Of a stretch of 64,000 nt of DNA, positions 10,338-28,831 are shown piece by piece. The translations under genes were made by a program, and so were the position numbers. The notes beneath the pieces were generated by a model, which worked only from the letters and a program-made list of their open reading frames with translations, was not told the origin of the DNA and searched no databases. Every line of letters begins with the position of its first letter. Position 1 is the first letter of the stretch. This stretch comes from Ramazzottius varieornatus (taxonomy: Eukaryota > Tardigrada > Eutardigrada > Parachela > Ramazzottiidae). The stretch is from the NCBI GenBank assembly GCA_001949185.1, contig BDGG01000003.1, forward strand, positions 3,207,158 to 3,271,157, read 5' to 3'.

Positions 10338-12213
10338 ATGTTTTCGACAAAGCTCGCCCAAACCTTGCAGTCGTCAAGCAGGCTGCTCCGCGCCGTCTCC
10401 CTCACCGAAAGTCGTGCTCTCTTCGCTAGCAAAGCTGCCGGTTCACCCTCTGGAGAATCAGGTCGTGATGTTCGTGATGTCGGAACACAGAAGGTGAATG
10501 TGCCCGTAGGTGAAGCTACAAAGAAGGCGGACAAGGTCGGTGGAAAAGGAGCTGGCGCTGCCTCCCAACGAGGACATGAAGAAGTATCAGGTGGCAAGCA
10601 GCAAACAGGCACCAACATGCAGCAGAAGCGTTCCTTCACCATGTCAGCTTCCACCAACAAAGACAAGTCCTCGCCAAATAGTAGCTCAATGGGCACCGAA
10701 AGCGGATCCTTCATCTCGCAGGAAGCCAAGAAGAACATTAACCCAGGTACGCACAGCGAAAACCAGACTGGTGGTTACAAGAACCTAGATTTTTACCCGG
10801 AGAAGCCAGGCGTCGATCCGTTCAGCGCTGCTAATCGTCAACGTGGTGGCCAGCAGAGTTCTGGTGCTGGTGGTCAGTACGACACTCATAAGAACCCTAG
10901 CCAGACCGGAAGGCAAGCTGAAGAGAGGTACATGGATGAAGCCATGACTAGCAAGCCCGGACCTTTGGTGGACGGACCAAGCGATAAGTCCGCCCAGAAG
11001 GGATCATCATCTTTCCAAAGTGGAGGACACCAGTCGCAGCAGAGTGGACAATCTTCACAGCAGGGTGGGCCCGGAAAAGGCTGGAAGGATACTGGCTCGC
11101 AGTCTGGTAAGCGAAGCTTCTCCACCTCGACCATTTCTTGGACTGTCACTCCTGCTGGCAAAGGTACATCTTCTACTGGAGGACAACCAGCTGGCCAAGG
11201 AACAACTAAACCCACAGGTAACTGAATATTCTTATCGCATACTCGTAAGTATCCTTGTCTGTATTATGCATGGGCATTCCAGTCATGTCCGGCGCTGGGT
11301 TTCAGTCGCAGACAAAAGGTGTCTTTCTGGATAAGGATAACTTTGTGATTGACCCAAAAGGTGTGCATTTAATTGTCTTAAGAGCAACTCTGAAATCTGT
11401 CGTGATGAGCTAATTGGGATCAATGGCAAACAAACTCGACAGGATCGTTTTTCCCAGTGGCGTGCAATCTCAGCCAGTGATACAGAAAACTGCGCCAGTT
11501 AAGACAAAGAATCTTGTCGAGTTTATTTGCCGACGTCCCAGTAATTTGTGCTTACGTTGATTTCGCCCTTTCTCTGCGGAAACGCGCTGACAAAGCCGTA
11601 CTCTGTACCAACTTGACAAGCTCTCCTAGAAAGAAGGCGAAGCCCAAAATTTTTCTCGACGACTCACCTAAGTATTCAGGACTCAAAGGTTTATTTCGTT
11701 TCAGGAAACGATACTGGTCTGAAAGGTACCGAACGACAGCGAACAGGCGATGACAAGCATGGCAAGGACAACAAGAAGACCCCACCATCCATCGACGTCG
11801 GTTTGGGTGAGATCAACACCGGCAAAAGCAAGAGCCAGACGACTGGCGGTAAGCGTGGCATGGCTACTTCCGCGTCATCATCCGGCGATAAAACCACAGG
11901 AGGAAAGCGAGAAGGTCCTGGTCCGGGCACGAAGAAGGCCGAGTCGATCGGCAATGCCGAGTTTGGAGGGGAAGACCACAAGGGAGGTGATCGTCGAGCC
12001 CAGCACGCCGAGTTTGATAGTCAAGAACAACGTGTGGAGGTGGACAAGGCTTCGCGAAAACCTCCTTCCATTCATGGAGCTATTGATGCCGTGAAGGAAG
12101 CGGTAACTGGAGCTGCGACTGCAGCGAAAGGTGCTGCTGCCGGGGCTAAAGACGCTATGGGTAAAGCTCAGCAAGCTGTTGGTACTGCAGCACCCAAGGC
12201 AAAGAACAAGTAG
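10338..12213 (+). CDS. Mitochondria-targeted disordered LEA-like protein
   Basis: Two exons, 10338..11217 and 11705..12213 (phase 1), predict 462 residues. Residues 1-35 are a strong mitochondrial leader: MFSTKLAQTLQSSSRLLRAV, then SLTESRALFASK, with no acidic residue before position 23. The body is Gly/Ser/Gln/Lys-rich with almost no hydrophobic residues (SGGHQSQQSGQSSQQGG), so it should be disordered and heat-soluble. Three internal blocks start KRSFTMSAS, KRSFSTSTIS and KRGMATSAS. The C-terminus is an Ala/Lys amphipathic helix of LEA group-3 character (AVKEAVTGAATAAKGAAAGA). Tardigrades have known mitochondrial LEA (LEAM) and MAHS proteins of this general kind; identity with either cannot be judged here. 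It faces the related gene at 12761-17043 tail to tail. Confidence 0.8.
11421..11540. repeat. GTGGCGCAC-type hairpin repeat, copy 1
   Basis: Sits in the only intron of the LEA-like gene. Near full-length: outer arms GGCAAACAAACTCGACAGGA and TCTTGTCGAGTTTATTTGCC pair. The inner stem is decayed (CAGTGGCGTGC with TGCGCCAGTT). Confidence 0.8.
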
Positions 12214-12420
12214 AGATCGCAGACCGAAGTGTGACTTTGATATTGTAGAATGAAAATCTTGCATTAATTAGTGCGATATTCTATCTGGTAATCACAGACT
12301 GTATTGACGTTTTATCTGTTTGTCGTTTCAAGAACATTGTGCTTCGCTGATTGTGCACAAAAAGGCGATGAAATAACCCAGACCATTGAAGCTCGCGATC
12401 ACTGATCATAACTTCGACTG

Positions 12421-12533
12421 GAGAGTTCGGCAAGATCATTTTCCAAAGTGGCGCACGATTTCAGTTAATACAGGTTGAAACATGCGCCACTTTGAGAAAC
12501 GATTTTGTTGACTTTGTCTCCCTGCTTCCCACG
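12421..12533. repeat. GTGGCGCAC-type hairpin repeat, copy 2
   Basis: Lies between the two convergent mitochondrial genes, the only copy outside an intron in my models. Inner stem CAAAGTGGCGCA pairs with TGCGCCACTTTG. Confidence 0.8.
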
Positions 12534-12760
12534 TCATGGCACAAGAGCGCACTGAGATGTATGATTTTTCTTTATTACAGGCTGCGTCTGAAGTGAAAAT
12601 GAAAACAGTCATCCGGAATATTTCTCACAGACCGATCGTGGAACACTCGTCGAAATAAAACGCAAAATACGTACAGGGAGCCAAGTCATCACCCAAAGCG
12701 CGATAAGAACAAAAGTGGTAAAGATTAGCAAAACGACCCGGTCGAAGAAATGCACTCAAT

Positions 12761-15700
12761 TTACTTCTTGGACGAGCTGGAAGACGACGACGAGTCGTTG
12801 CTCTTCCATGTCGAGTTGGATGGGTTGTAGGTCTTTCCGCTGGAACCAGAGGTACCAGTTGAGCCGCTGGATCCACTGGAGCCAGTCATATCGTCCATCT
12901 TGTCCTTGGCCATCGACGTGGCATCCGAAGCGACGCTACTGATCTTGCTCCAGGCTGCCGAAGCGATATCCTCCACCTTGTGAACGATGTTGCCCATCTT
13001 GTCCTTGACCATATCGACGGCGCTCTCTACAGTGCTGTCGTCACGATATGACTGGCCGCGTTGACCAGCGTTGTTGTAGCCCCAGTCAGACGAGTCGGTT
13101 CTGTTAGTGGTGTTCTTGTCAAAGTCAGACTGGCCACGTTGGTACTGGTTGGAGTCCGAAGCTCTCAGGTGACGCATGCTACCTTGGGCGTCCTGGCTGT
13201 ACTGTTGTTGAGGATTGGCGCCCGAGCTTCCGTAGGGCCCTTGTCCGCTGCTGCTGAAGCTGTGCGAGTCGTTGCGGTAGTCAGAGCCCGATCGCATACC
13301 TGAAGAAACTTGCAATTGACTTTTCGAAAGGAAAACCAACATGGGACTTTATCAAACAAACTCTGTACGAGCGTATATCAAAGTGGCGCACGCCTTCACT
13401 CAATAGCAAAAAAAAGATGTGCACCACTTGGAGGAACAATCTGTCGGTGAGTACTGTACTGTTCTCTACGTTTGATTTCGGGAACTGACTGAAAACCACT
13501 CCAAAGTTTACCGTAAGTGGCCGAGCCACCATATCCGGCCATATCACCGCGGTCTCTTGGCGCCGACGACCCGTACGAGCTCGATCCCTACTGGCCAAAC
13601 ATACCTTGATTGTGGCCTTGTCCTCCATACGAGGAAGATCCACCATATCCTCCCTGGCCACCTTGCATACCCGAACTTCCAGACTGTCCAGAGCTCCAGC
13701 CGGTGGAGGAGCCCCACGACTGTCCACTGCGGTCTTGTCCATACATACCCTGGCCCTGAGGTTCGCCACGTTGAGGGCTGAAGTGGCTCTGGTTGTCCTG
13801 TCCGCTGTACTGCGAGGACGATCCGTAGTTCTGACCGTACCGGCTGCTGCTGTTGTCCCCGCGGTATCCACCCTGTCCTTGCCAGCCAGATTGCTGCGAG
13901 GATTGCCCGTACTGACCTTGTCCGGACATTCCACTTTGGCCGTAACCTCCCGAACCCGAACCGTATCCTCCCGAACCTGAACCGTAACCTCCAGAGCCAT
14001 AACCGCTGTGGCTACTGCCACCTTGTCCACCATAACCTGCAAAACAAGTCCAGTTGGCAACCAGAACCGCACTTCAATTAATCTCACCGGAGTACCCGAA
14101 TAGAAGTAAAAGTAATGATCCATGAGACACACAGCCAGACTACCGCGGTTTTCACTTTAATGACCCATATTCAGTTTAATCTCATGGCTTACCTGACTGG
14201 GTAGATCCCATGCCACCATATCCACCAGTCCCTTGACGATTGTACTGGCCTTGACCGGACATTCCTCCATAGCCGGAACCACTAGAACCTCCATAGCCGG
14301 AACCGCTGGAGCCTCCATAGCCGGAACCGCTGGAGCCTCCATAGCCGGAACCGCTGGAGCCTCCATAGCCGGAACCGCTGGAGCCTCCATAGCCGGAACC
14401 GCTGGAGCCTCCATAGCCGGAACCGCTGGAGCCTCCATAGCCGGAACCGCTGGAACCTCCATGGCCGCTGGAACCACCCCAGCCTTGTTGTCCTACACCA
14501 CCCTGAGGAGAGTACTGGCCATGACCGCTCTGTCCGTAGCCAGAGCCGCCCGAGCCACCGTAGCTTCCGCTGTTACCGCCGTATCCGGATGTGCCGCTTT
14601 GTCCATATCCGTCTTGGTTGTATCCGGACGAGCCTTGTTCGGAGCGACCACGGGTTCCCTGGCCGTAACCCGAGCTGGACGAGCCTGGAAAGTTATCGGT
14701 GTACGAGCTGTAAGTTTGACTGTCGCCACCATACTGGCCCCGTCCTTGATTGTGACCAAACTGGGGAGTGGACTGGTTGGACCAGCTTTGACCACCTCGG
14801 TTACCGGTGTAGGCTTGTGCGGATTGACCCCACCCATAGCCTTGACCTAAGTTGAGGAGAAAATCTTTGAGTTATTTTTCAACAAATAGGAGTTGGACCA
14901 GACTGTTTTCCCAATATTTTCGGTTTCACTGGCGAAAAGCGTGCGCCACTTGGCAGAACAATCTTGTCGAGTATTTTTTCCAAATTTCTAAAAATTCGCG
15001 CTAGTCTTATCAAAGACTCCTTACCTTGAGAATAGCTCTGACCTCCCGAAGCGCCGAACTGTCCGCTGGACGAGCCGTATTGGCTGGGTGTGGATCCGAA
15101 GTCAGATCGGCCAGATGAGCCTTCGAGCTCCGACGTGTTCCATCGGTTGCTGCCACCAGAGTACGAGGAATCACCGGCTCGACCGAAGCCGGAGTTGTCC
15201 GATCCAACTCCGTACTGGCTGCGAGTGCGACCCATGCCAGAACCTTGGATGTCATCGTTGCTGAAGGACGACGATCCACGGTTTCCACCGCCGCTGGAGT
15301 AGGACGAAGAATCGTTGCTGCGGCTCAAAGACGAGCCAAGGCCGTATCGGTTCTCGTCACTCTTGCTCTGGTACGCACGTCCTAGAAAATAAGATAGATA
15401 AGTTGAACCGTTACTCCTTCCATATCGAAAAATATTCCCTAAAGAAGTCAGTTTGAAACGTTCTTCAGTTCCACAATTACTGGGACGAACCACTTTGCAC
15501 AGGCAAGTTGGATCAGGGGCTGATGAAATGGCGATTGTCGAATCTACAGGTCCACAGCTGTCATATGTGAGACGTACACATTGTCTTACCTGATTCATAA
15601 TCCTCCTGTTGCGAAGAAGACTTGCCAGTATATCCCGGTCCTCGGTTGGAAGCCTGGTCCTGCCATTTCCGGTCACCTTCGACAGCCTCCATTTGCCATT

Positions 15701-17043
15701 GATCCAACTTGCCCATATGCAAGCTTTTGTCAATACCTAGGTCCAAACATCCCCAGATGACCACATTGCAGTTCCATAAGGGCGAGATCACGGCTCAAAT
15801 GGTATTTGGGCAAATCATTTGAGCCGTGATTCATTCCGGTCGTAGTCTCAAGTGGCGCACGATCCATTGTTACTGGCTCAGAGCGTGCGCGACTTGAAAA
15901 AACGATAATTATGGATCGGCTCATTTGCCGACATCCCAAATTCTTCCTTTCGCTTTTCTACAGTCTCGTTTAAGAGAACAGGAAATTTTACTGCATAACA
16001 ATCTCCGTACCTTCGCCTGAGCTACTTTGGCCAGAAGATCCGGACGATCCGCTCTGGCCAGATGAACCGAGGCTGTTCCAGCTGCTGGAACCGCTGCCGG
16101 AACCGCTACCGCTTCCAGTTCCCGCTGACTTGTTTGAGGCGTTCCACTGGTTGGAAGTAGAGCCAACGGTACCCGAGCCGTATCCGGAGCTAACATTCTG
16201 GCCGGACGTAGAGCCCGAACCAGAGCTGCCGCTGGTGTTCCACTTGCTGGAATCAGCAGCCCCAGAAGAACCAGATCCCGAACCGGATCCAGACGAGCCA
16301 GACTTTCCGGTGCTGGAGCTAGAGTTCCAGGACGAGGATCCGGACGAGCCAGAGCTACCGCTCGATCCCTTGCTGGTGGAATCCGAGCTGGAGCTTTGTG
16401 GTTTCCATTGGCTGGACGAGCTGGAAGAGTCGCTAGACTTCGAGTCGGCCTGTAAAGGAGAACATGAAGTGCTAACCCGAGAGTCGAGTGCCATCACTCG
16501 TCCTTCACTTATCCACAGCTTACTACCAAACAGATTAAGCCATCGTAGCGGTGAACAGATAACTCGGAAACTGCTGGCAGTTTCGCGACTTGGACTGGGA
16601 AGATGAAAACAACATGATGAAAAAATTCCTTCATCACACCAAGCGGTCGCTCTACGTCATCACCCGCGCAGCTCTAAGACTGTAAAAGACACAGATCAGA
16701 CGCGACCTTCATGACGTAGTGCGCAACGTAGAACGATCACTGGAACAGGGCGATGCAGCCGGCGTCAGCTGTTTTGTCCTGCCACATCTCGCCTTTTCTC
16801 AAGAGTTCGCTCAGTGCATTCTACCAGAATCTTCGTCGTTGCATCCTCATCGATCGATGGATGTTTATTGTACTCGGGATTAGAACAAGCTGCGCACAGC
16901 TACTAGTACACAACACCAACCTGGTCTTTCTCCTTGGTCTGGGTGTTTTTCGATGTTGACGTGCTTCCCGTGGTGGCCATAGCCCGACTTCCGGTCAACG
17001 CAACATTGCGGATGGCAGCTCCGAGGATTCGGCTTCCGATCAT
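12761..17043 (-). CDS. Mitochondria-targeted Ser/Gly-rich disordered protein with LEA-like C-terminal helix
   Basis: Seven exons: 16921..17043, 16011..16449, 15590..15736, 15025..15381, 14193..14846, 13605..14036 and 12761..13299, giving 896 residues. Exon 1 encodes a leader, MIGSRILGAAIRNVALTGSR, Arg-rich with no acidic residue, followed by a Thr/Ser linker. The body is extremely Ser/Gly/Tyr/Gln-rich, including eight GSGYGGSS repeats. The last exon ends in a charged amphipathic segment (VDMVKDKMGNIVHKVEDI, SVASDATSMAKDKMDDM) and a polyserine-KK tail. Exons 3-6 begin and end in phase 1, so each can be skipped or repeated without a frame change. A second donor at 13512 would extend exon 6 in frame but adds a TAG. 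No family match is claimed; silk- or FUS-like low-complexity proteins resemble the middle only. Confidence 0.75.
13378..13452. repeat. GTGGCGCAC-type hairpin repeat, copy 3
   Basis: In the last intron of the Ser/Gly-rich gene. Inner stem CAAAGTGGCGCAC against GTGCACCACTTGG, loop A-rich; only short outer arms remain. Confidence 0.75.
14269..14460 (-). repeat. 24-bp tandem repeat, 8 units, coding
   Basis: Eight head-to-tail 24-bp units inside exon 5 of the Ser/Gly-rich gene, each encoding GSGYGGSS on the minus strand. Six central units look identical; the first and last differ by one or two bases. Such homogeneity suggests recent expansion or gene conversion, and the copy number may vary or be mis-assembled. 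Confidence 0.95.
14899..14982. repeat. GTGGCGCAC-type hairpin repeat, copy 4 (decayed left arm)
   Basis: In the intron between exons 4 and 5 of the Ser/Gly-rich gene. The right arm GTGCGCCACTTGG is intact and the left stem is reduced to TTTCACTGGCG. Confidence 0.65.
15844..15940. repeat. GTGGCGCAC-type hairpin repeat, copy 5
   Basis: In the intron between exons 2 and 3 of the Ser/Gly-rich gene. Stem CAAGTGGCGCACG against CGTGCGCGACTTG; the right flank keeps CATTTGCCGACATCCC. Confidence 0.8.
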
Positions 17044-18559
17044 TTTTGCTGAGGGTTCTGTTGCCTGCTTTCAAGCAACCTTGTCAATCCACAAAGAGAA
17101 CGTAGTGTACAGACAATCGATTTAATCGCGCGATGAAGAAAATAAAGTTGACTGGGATTTCTGCTTGAGCTTGAAAATGCTGCAAAGCTTTCCATGGGGG
17201 AATTTCCTACGAAAGGGCGGACCCTGCCCTTCGGATAAGCAGACCAGCGCATGATTGGCCGTCTTGGTTAAGAATGCTTTGTTACTGGGTAAAACAGAGG
17301 GGTGTGACATTCGGTTTTACGAAGCGGAAATCTGATAGCTTTTCTGCACCCAGGAAACCGCTTCGCAATTCGGGGCCGGCGGTCGAAAGAACCTTATTGC
17401 CTGCGATGGCAGCTTACCTTGCCGCTGCCGGCTGGCCCTTGCCCGCTCGACGATTTTGTGGATGCTTAAAACACAGCATTGTCGTGTCCGCCTTTGTTTG
17501 TGTTCTCTGAGACTTGTCCCTGAGGTTTACTAATATGCTCTAAAATGTCTGGATAATCGAGACTTCGTTGTGCTTGTAGACCGGAGAGAAGTACTGTACA
17601 CGACTGGCACCCAATGTATTATTGTCAGTTGTGTTGTGTTACGGATACGGGAGTCTGACAACTGGATCCTGTGTAGAGATACCACAGTGTGAACGATGGA
17701 GGTTACAAGAAGTCAGGACTTGGCAGTCGAGGGGAAGATGCCGGTAAGTCTCCAGCGAAGTGAACATACTGGATAACGCAACTCGTAACCAGAAACCGTA
17801 CGTGAGGAAGCAGAAAGATTACAGCACTTGGAACAAAAAGCTGTTTACAGATACTAGACGTGTTTCGCAAGTCGCGTATCGGCTCTGAATAGAATAAAAT
17901 CTCATGATTTTATACTGTGTGAGTTTCTGTGCAGAAACCGTTTTGCGGTTTGCTCACTTCCGGCACAGAATATTAGCATAAAGGGATATTAGGCCGCGCG
18001 GGTTCAGCAGGGTACGGAATTCGCGGGGCCTATCATTTAGCCCTCTACTAGATAACGCCCGGACTTCTTTCGCTTTTTCTGGTGATAGTTTCGGAAACAC
18101 AATTATCTCTTCCTAACTTCAATGCTAGTTTCGGTCGAAAAAATGATGGACTTCGAGAAGGAACGAGAGCGGAAGTCAAGTGGCGCAATGTGGGAGAGGC
18201 GTGTAGCTCGGATCACTTGACGCGCCAAGTCCAATTCGCTGATTGGTCTGATCACGGTCCACTCCACCAAAATTTCAAATTTCGACCAAAGTGGTCAATA
18301 GTACAATCAACTCAGCTTGCACAGAAATTTGGAATTCTGTGCAGCGATATCAGGCAAAACATAAGCCGTGGATAACTGCACAGCATAAAACCTATACTTA
18401 TGCTGTGCAAGCCGAAAACATGACTTGCGAAACAGGTCCAGTGGACCTGTATGCAGCGCGTATATACACAGAGAGCAGTCCACGATCAGTCATATGCGAT
18501 GAGGGATTGATGTTGGGTTTGAATCTCCAGTTTCCGGTGTTCGCTGGACCTGCGTTCAT
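17044..18559. other. Intergenic, nothing recognised
   Basis: Upstream of the leftward Ser/Gly-rich gene and downstream of PMP3 copy 1. No supportable exon. The start side must hold the promoter of the mitochondrial gene; no clear core element seen. Confidence 0.4.
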
Positions 18560-18985
18560 TCATACTGGTGCTCCTTTACAGATGATCCAGAGTGCATGGA
18601 TGACACCTGCAACATCTCTCCAGTACTCCAGTACGTATATCTTCAAAACCCGTACCAACACGGGCCAGGGACTTACCTGGTACGAACGCGAGAATTGTCA
18701 ACAATACGTTTATCCTATGACCAGACAGAGGAACCCAGGATGATAGTGTTAGGATTATGAGTGAGCTGGAGGCGAATCAGCCTGTGATGCTCTTACCAGA
18801 AGTCCTTGGAAAGACCTGAAATACATAAGTATTTCCTCGTGAATAATATTTCCGCCATCAGACTTCTGAGCGTGTCTCTGGGGTTCGTGCATATATGCGT
18901 GAACTAACAAACCTTTTCGCAGGAAGACGGATAGCGGTGGCAGGAAGAATGCAGCCACCACCTCGACGATCTCTCGGAACGTCAT
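18560..18985 (-). CDS. PMP3/UPF0057 stress-induced proteolipid, copy 1
   Basis: Exons 18913..18985, 18797..18815 (only 19 nt), 18677..18714 and 18560..18606 join in phase to a complete 58-residue protein. It has the two hydrophobic helices of the family: VVAAFFLPPLSVFLRKG, then DFWINVLLTILAFVPG and VIHALWII. The FLPP and PG-x-I-H-A signatures are family hallmarks. PMP3-type proteolipids sit in the plasma membrane, affect membrane potential and ion tolerance in yeast, and are induced by cold, salt and drying in plants. It is divergently arranged with the glutamate receptor gene. A longer open frame on the opposite strand (18291-18743) is a shadow of these exons. Confidence 0.9.
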
Positions 18986-20824
18986 CTTTGTGTCCGGATT
19001 TGGTGCACGGTAGACTCCTGGAGAACACGGAAGGAATCAGTTGTCGCGGCTACACCGCGATGTAAATTTGCAATAATATTAATGTCACACCTTGTAGGGA
19101 AGAACGCTGCTTTTCTAGAAAGGTCTACGATGTGCAGGATTGCGGCGAGTGGGGGACTGAAGGGCTGGGACCGACTGCTCGTACCTACTGCTTGAATTTG
19201 CGAATAACCTCCTGATCCTTCAAATCGAACGATCTATCGGTGAGCAGAAGCAGGTGAGCCTACAGTATGACCTACAATGAGACAATATGGCAAGACGGGA
19301 TCAATGAACGCTCCGCGAGTACAGTACAATACCTGTCAGCCCCTTCGCGAGAGAGGACGATATCGTGTGCTGGACCTGTAGGGATGTCTCTCTCTTCCCG
19401 GGAAATGTAGCAAGTAAGAATTATCCCGGGAGACGAGATAGACAAGAGTTTGTCCTTCGTCGTCGGGAAAGGAAGCTGGATGATGGTGCCGTCCTGTATA
19501 CAGTACAGACAGGCCTGATACAGACAGACTGAACACCAGCTATGTTTATTTTCCTCCCGCGTATCCCAGAAATCGATTTTGCTTTGTTAATTACGGAAAA
19601 CCCTGTATAGAGATGCTTAGCGAAAACCCTCGTATCATTGCGGCTTCCGTGTAAATCTTCCTTGAAGTCTTGGACCCGGAAGTGACCAAAGAACCGAGCT
19701 CGCCGTTTCGGCTCAGGGTTTTGAGATTGTACGATGCTCTGTAAACCGCGTTTTTTGTTTGTAGATGTCTGTCATACTTCACGGAGAGACCTCTAAGGTC
19801 CAAGACCAAAAGACAGAAGCGCGCTGAAGACGCGGGGACACCGCAACAGTCTCTGCGCACAACTCAAGCCAAACCTGGTCATTCGCTATTCTGAGGCTCT
19901 CGAGACAACGAAAAAATCCGGTAAGTTTATCGCAATTATCAGTGAAGACGAGGACCTGTACTTCTGTAGAACAGGCTCGTGGAACTGTCAGATACGAGAC
20001 AGCTAGCTTCGACTTTTGAAGTCGCGACATCTGGTGTCGTTCGCTCTTGCCATCGGTCCTAGTGTCTCCATCTGATCGAGCTCGTCCTCTTATGCTTATA
20101 AAGGCTTTGCTTTTCGGCAGAATGTGAGAGGGGGAGCTGATGCTTGTGGATCAGGCCCACTGCCACGCCCCCAGGTTCCTCGCTTGAACCTTCCCGCTTT
20201 TGGACACTAATGACACGATTTTTCTTCCGCGTAGAGAGACGGCCTCTTGCCGTTTGGTTTCTGGAAACCATGCTAATGCGAAGGAAAGATGCATAGAGAA
20301 CAGGAAAGCTTCGTGGTGGAGGATAGTCTGGAACGATTCTGTTTTTTGGCTGAGGAACCCAACCGGATATGCCTTGTGATTGGGGAATGATATCATCGCG
20401 GCGTGTTTTATGGCTAGCGACAACGTTGAATGTTTCTGTGGGCGGTAGCTCTTCCCGTCTGTTGGTCGCGCATCATTGATGAAGCCCCGGGAGAAGTGTA
20501 ATAACGATATCGTCTCGTTTATATCTCTAAGTTTTTTTCTTGCTTGGCTGGGGCTTTTGTTACGCTGTGTTTTTTGGTCGAAAAGACCTGCAAGAGAGTT
20601 CCCTGCTGGTGAAGCAATTTGTCCGTCTTGTATTCTGCTCTCTCCCGCCATGCCATTATGATTTCTGGAAGTCTTCCGTTTTGGTGACATTACTTTGATA
20701 GTCAGCCATAGGCAGCGTTCTTTCATACCATCCTTCGATTCTCCGGTCTGACATTCACAGGAAACCATGAAGAGAGTATTTCTGATTCCTGCCAGATTAG
20801 CACTTGATTGAAGATTTTTTCACC
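18986..20824. other. Divergent promoter region, PMP3 / glutamate receptor
   Basis: No convincing gene. A 205-codon minus-strand open frame (20151-20768) has no domain-like pattern, lies just upstream of the receptor start, and is rejected. The stretch should contain promoters for both flanking genes. Confidence 0.4.
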
Positions 20825-28047
<7,223 letters not shown>

Positions 28048-28234
28048 TCGCTCACCATACATTACCATGCATTCAATCTCCTTCAATTCTATACAACCGC
28101 ATTTGCAAAGAATTCACAAAAAAGCCTTCCACTTTCAAGAGACGGTTCGTTGTTAAACTGGACAATCTTTTTTCCTTCCGGCTTGATGCACGACAAGCCA
28201 TGGATAAAGAAACAAAACATTGTCAATGGCGGGC

Positions 28235-28549
28235 TCATCGGTAGAACAGTATGTAAATGGCGAACAGGACCCCTGAAAAGAACACATACATCAGTGTACC
28301 AAAAAGTTGATGGAAGAATACGGATTATTAAGTGAGGCAAACCTGGAAGAAATCCGAAGAAACACAAGATGAGGTCTATCCAGAAGTCCTGGTTCAACCT
28401 GAGTCAATATTTTCAACTTGAGTCGAATGGAAGCTGATGCGCAAAAATGATTATTGATTTTGAATCAGTTCATACCCTTTCTTCAAGTAGACTGCCAGGG
28501 GAGGCAGAATAATGGCCAGAATAATCTGAATGATTTTGTCCGAGTTCAT
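28235..28549 (-). CDS. PMP3/UPF0057 stress-induced proteolipid, copy 2
   Basis: Exons 28476..28549, 28343..28398 and 28235..28272 encode 55 residues: MNSDKIIQIILAIILPPLAV, then YLKKGLNQDFWIDLILCF and a second helix ending FLPGVLFAIYILFYR. The ILPP and DFW signatures match copy 1. The last intron, after the PG pair in phase 1, is at the same place as in copy 1. Copy 2 lacks the intron after DFW, and its first intron falls in the same Gly codon but in phase 2 rather than 1. The two copies flank the glutamate receptor and both read leftward, so they probably come from an old local duplication. Confidence 0.9.
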
Positions 28550-28831
28550 GGTTGTGGTGGAAGTAGAGCACAGACTGTCTTCCCTGAAAACCGCTTACGC
28601 AAAAACTAAAGATCTCAAAGATAGACAAAGATTCTCGGCCAACTTCGTATGGAATATTAGACTTTTCAACCAATCTTCTTTCCGCTGGATTACGCCTCAA
28701 TACTGGAAAAACGTCCTACGGTGAATGAGAGGCGGGAGAACAACTGTTTGTTGATTGGCGTCACCAAGCTACGGACGCTTTATCGGAAATGAACGCCGCC
28801 TCAATGCTTTCAGCTGGTATCTGTTAACTTG

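Noticed and set aside
10136-10738. 200-codon minus-strand frame over the LEA-like leader
   Set aside because: Shadow of the leader exon. The plus-strand reading has a start, leader and in-phase splice.
14269-14460. CRISPR-like regular repeats
   Set aside because: Direct tandem units without spacers, within a eukaryotic coding exon.
14233-14850. Long antisense frame with repeated SIAGTAGA units
   Set aside because: It is the other strand of the GSGYGGSS tandem repeat. Repeats of 24 bp keep several frames open. Phase-consistent splicing supports the minus-strand reading.
18291-18743. 150-codon open frame on the plus strand
   Set aside because: Antisense to the PMP3 copy 1 exons, no ATG start, no recognisable protein.
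20151-20768. 205-codon open frame on the minus strand
   Set aside because: No signal, domain or repeat pattern, no orthologue-like motif, and it lies in the upstream region of the receptor gene. Length alone is not enough.
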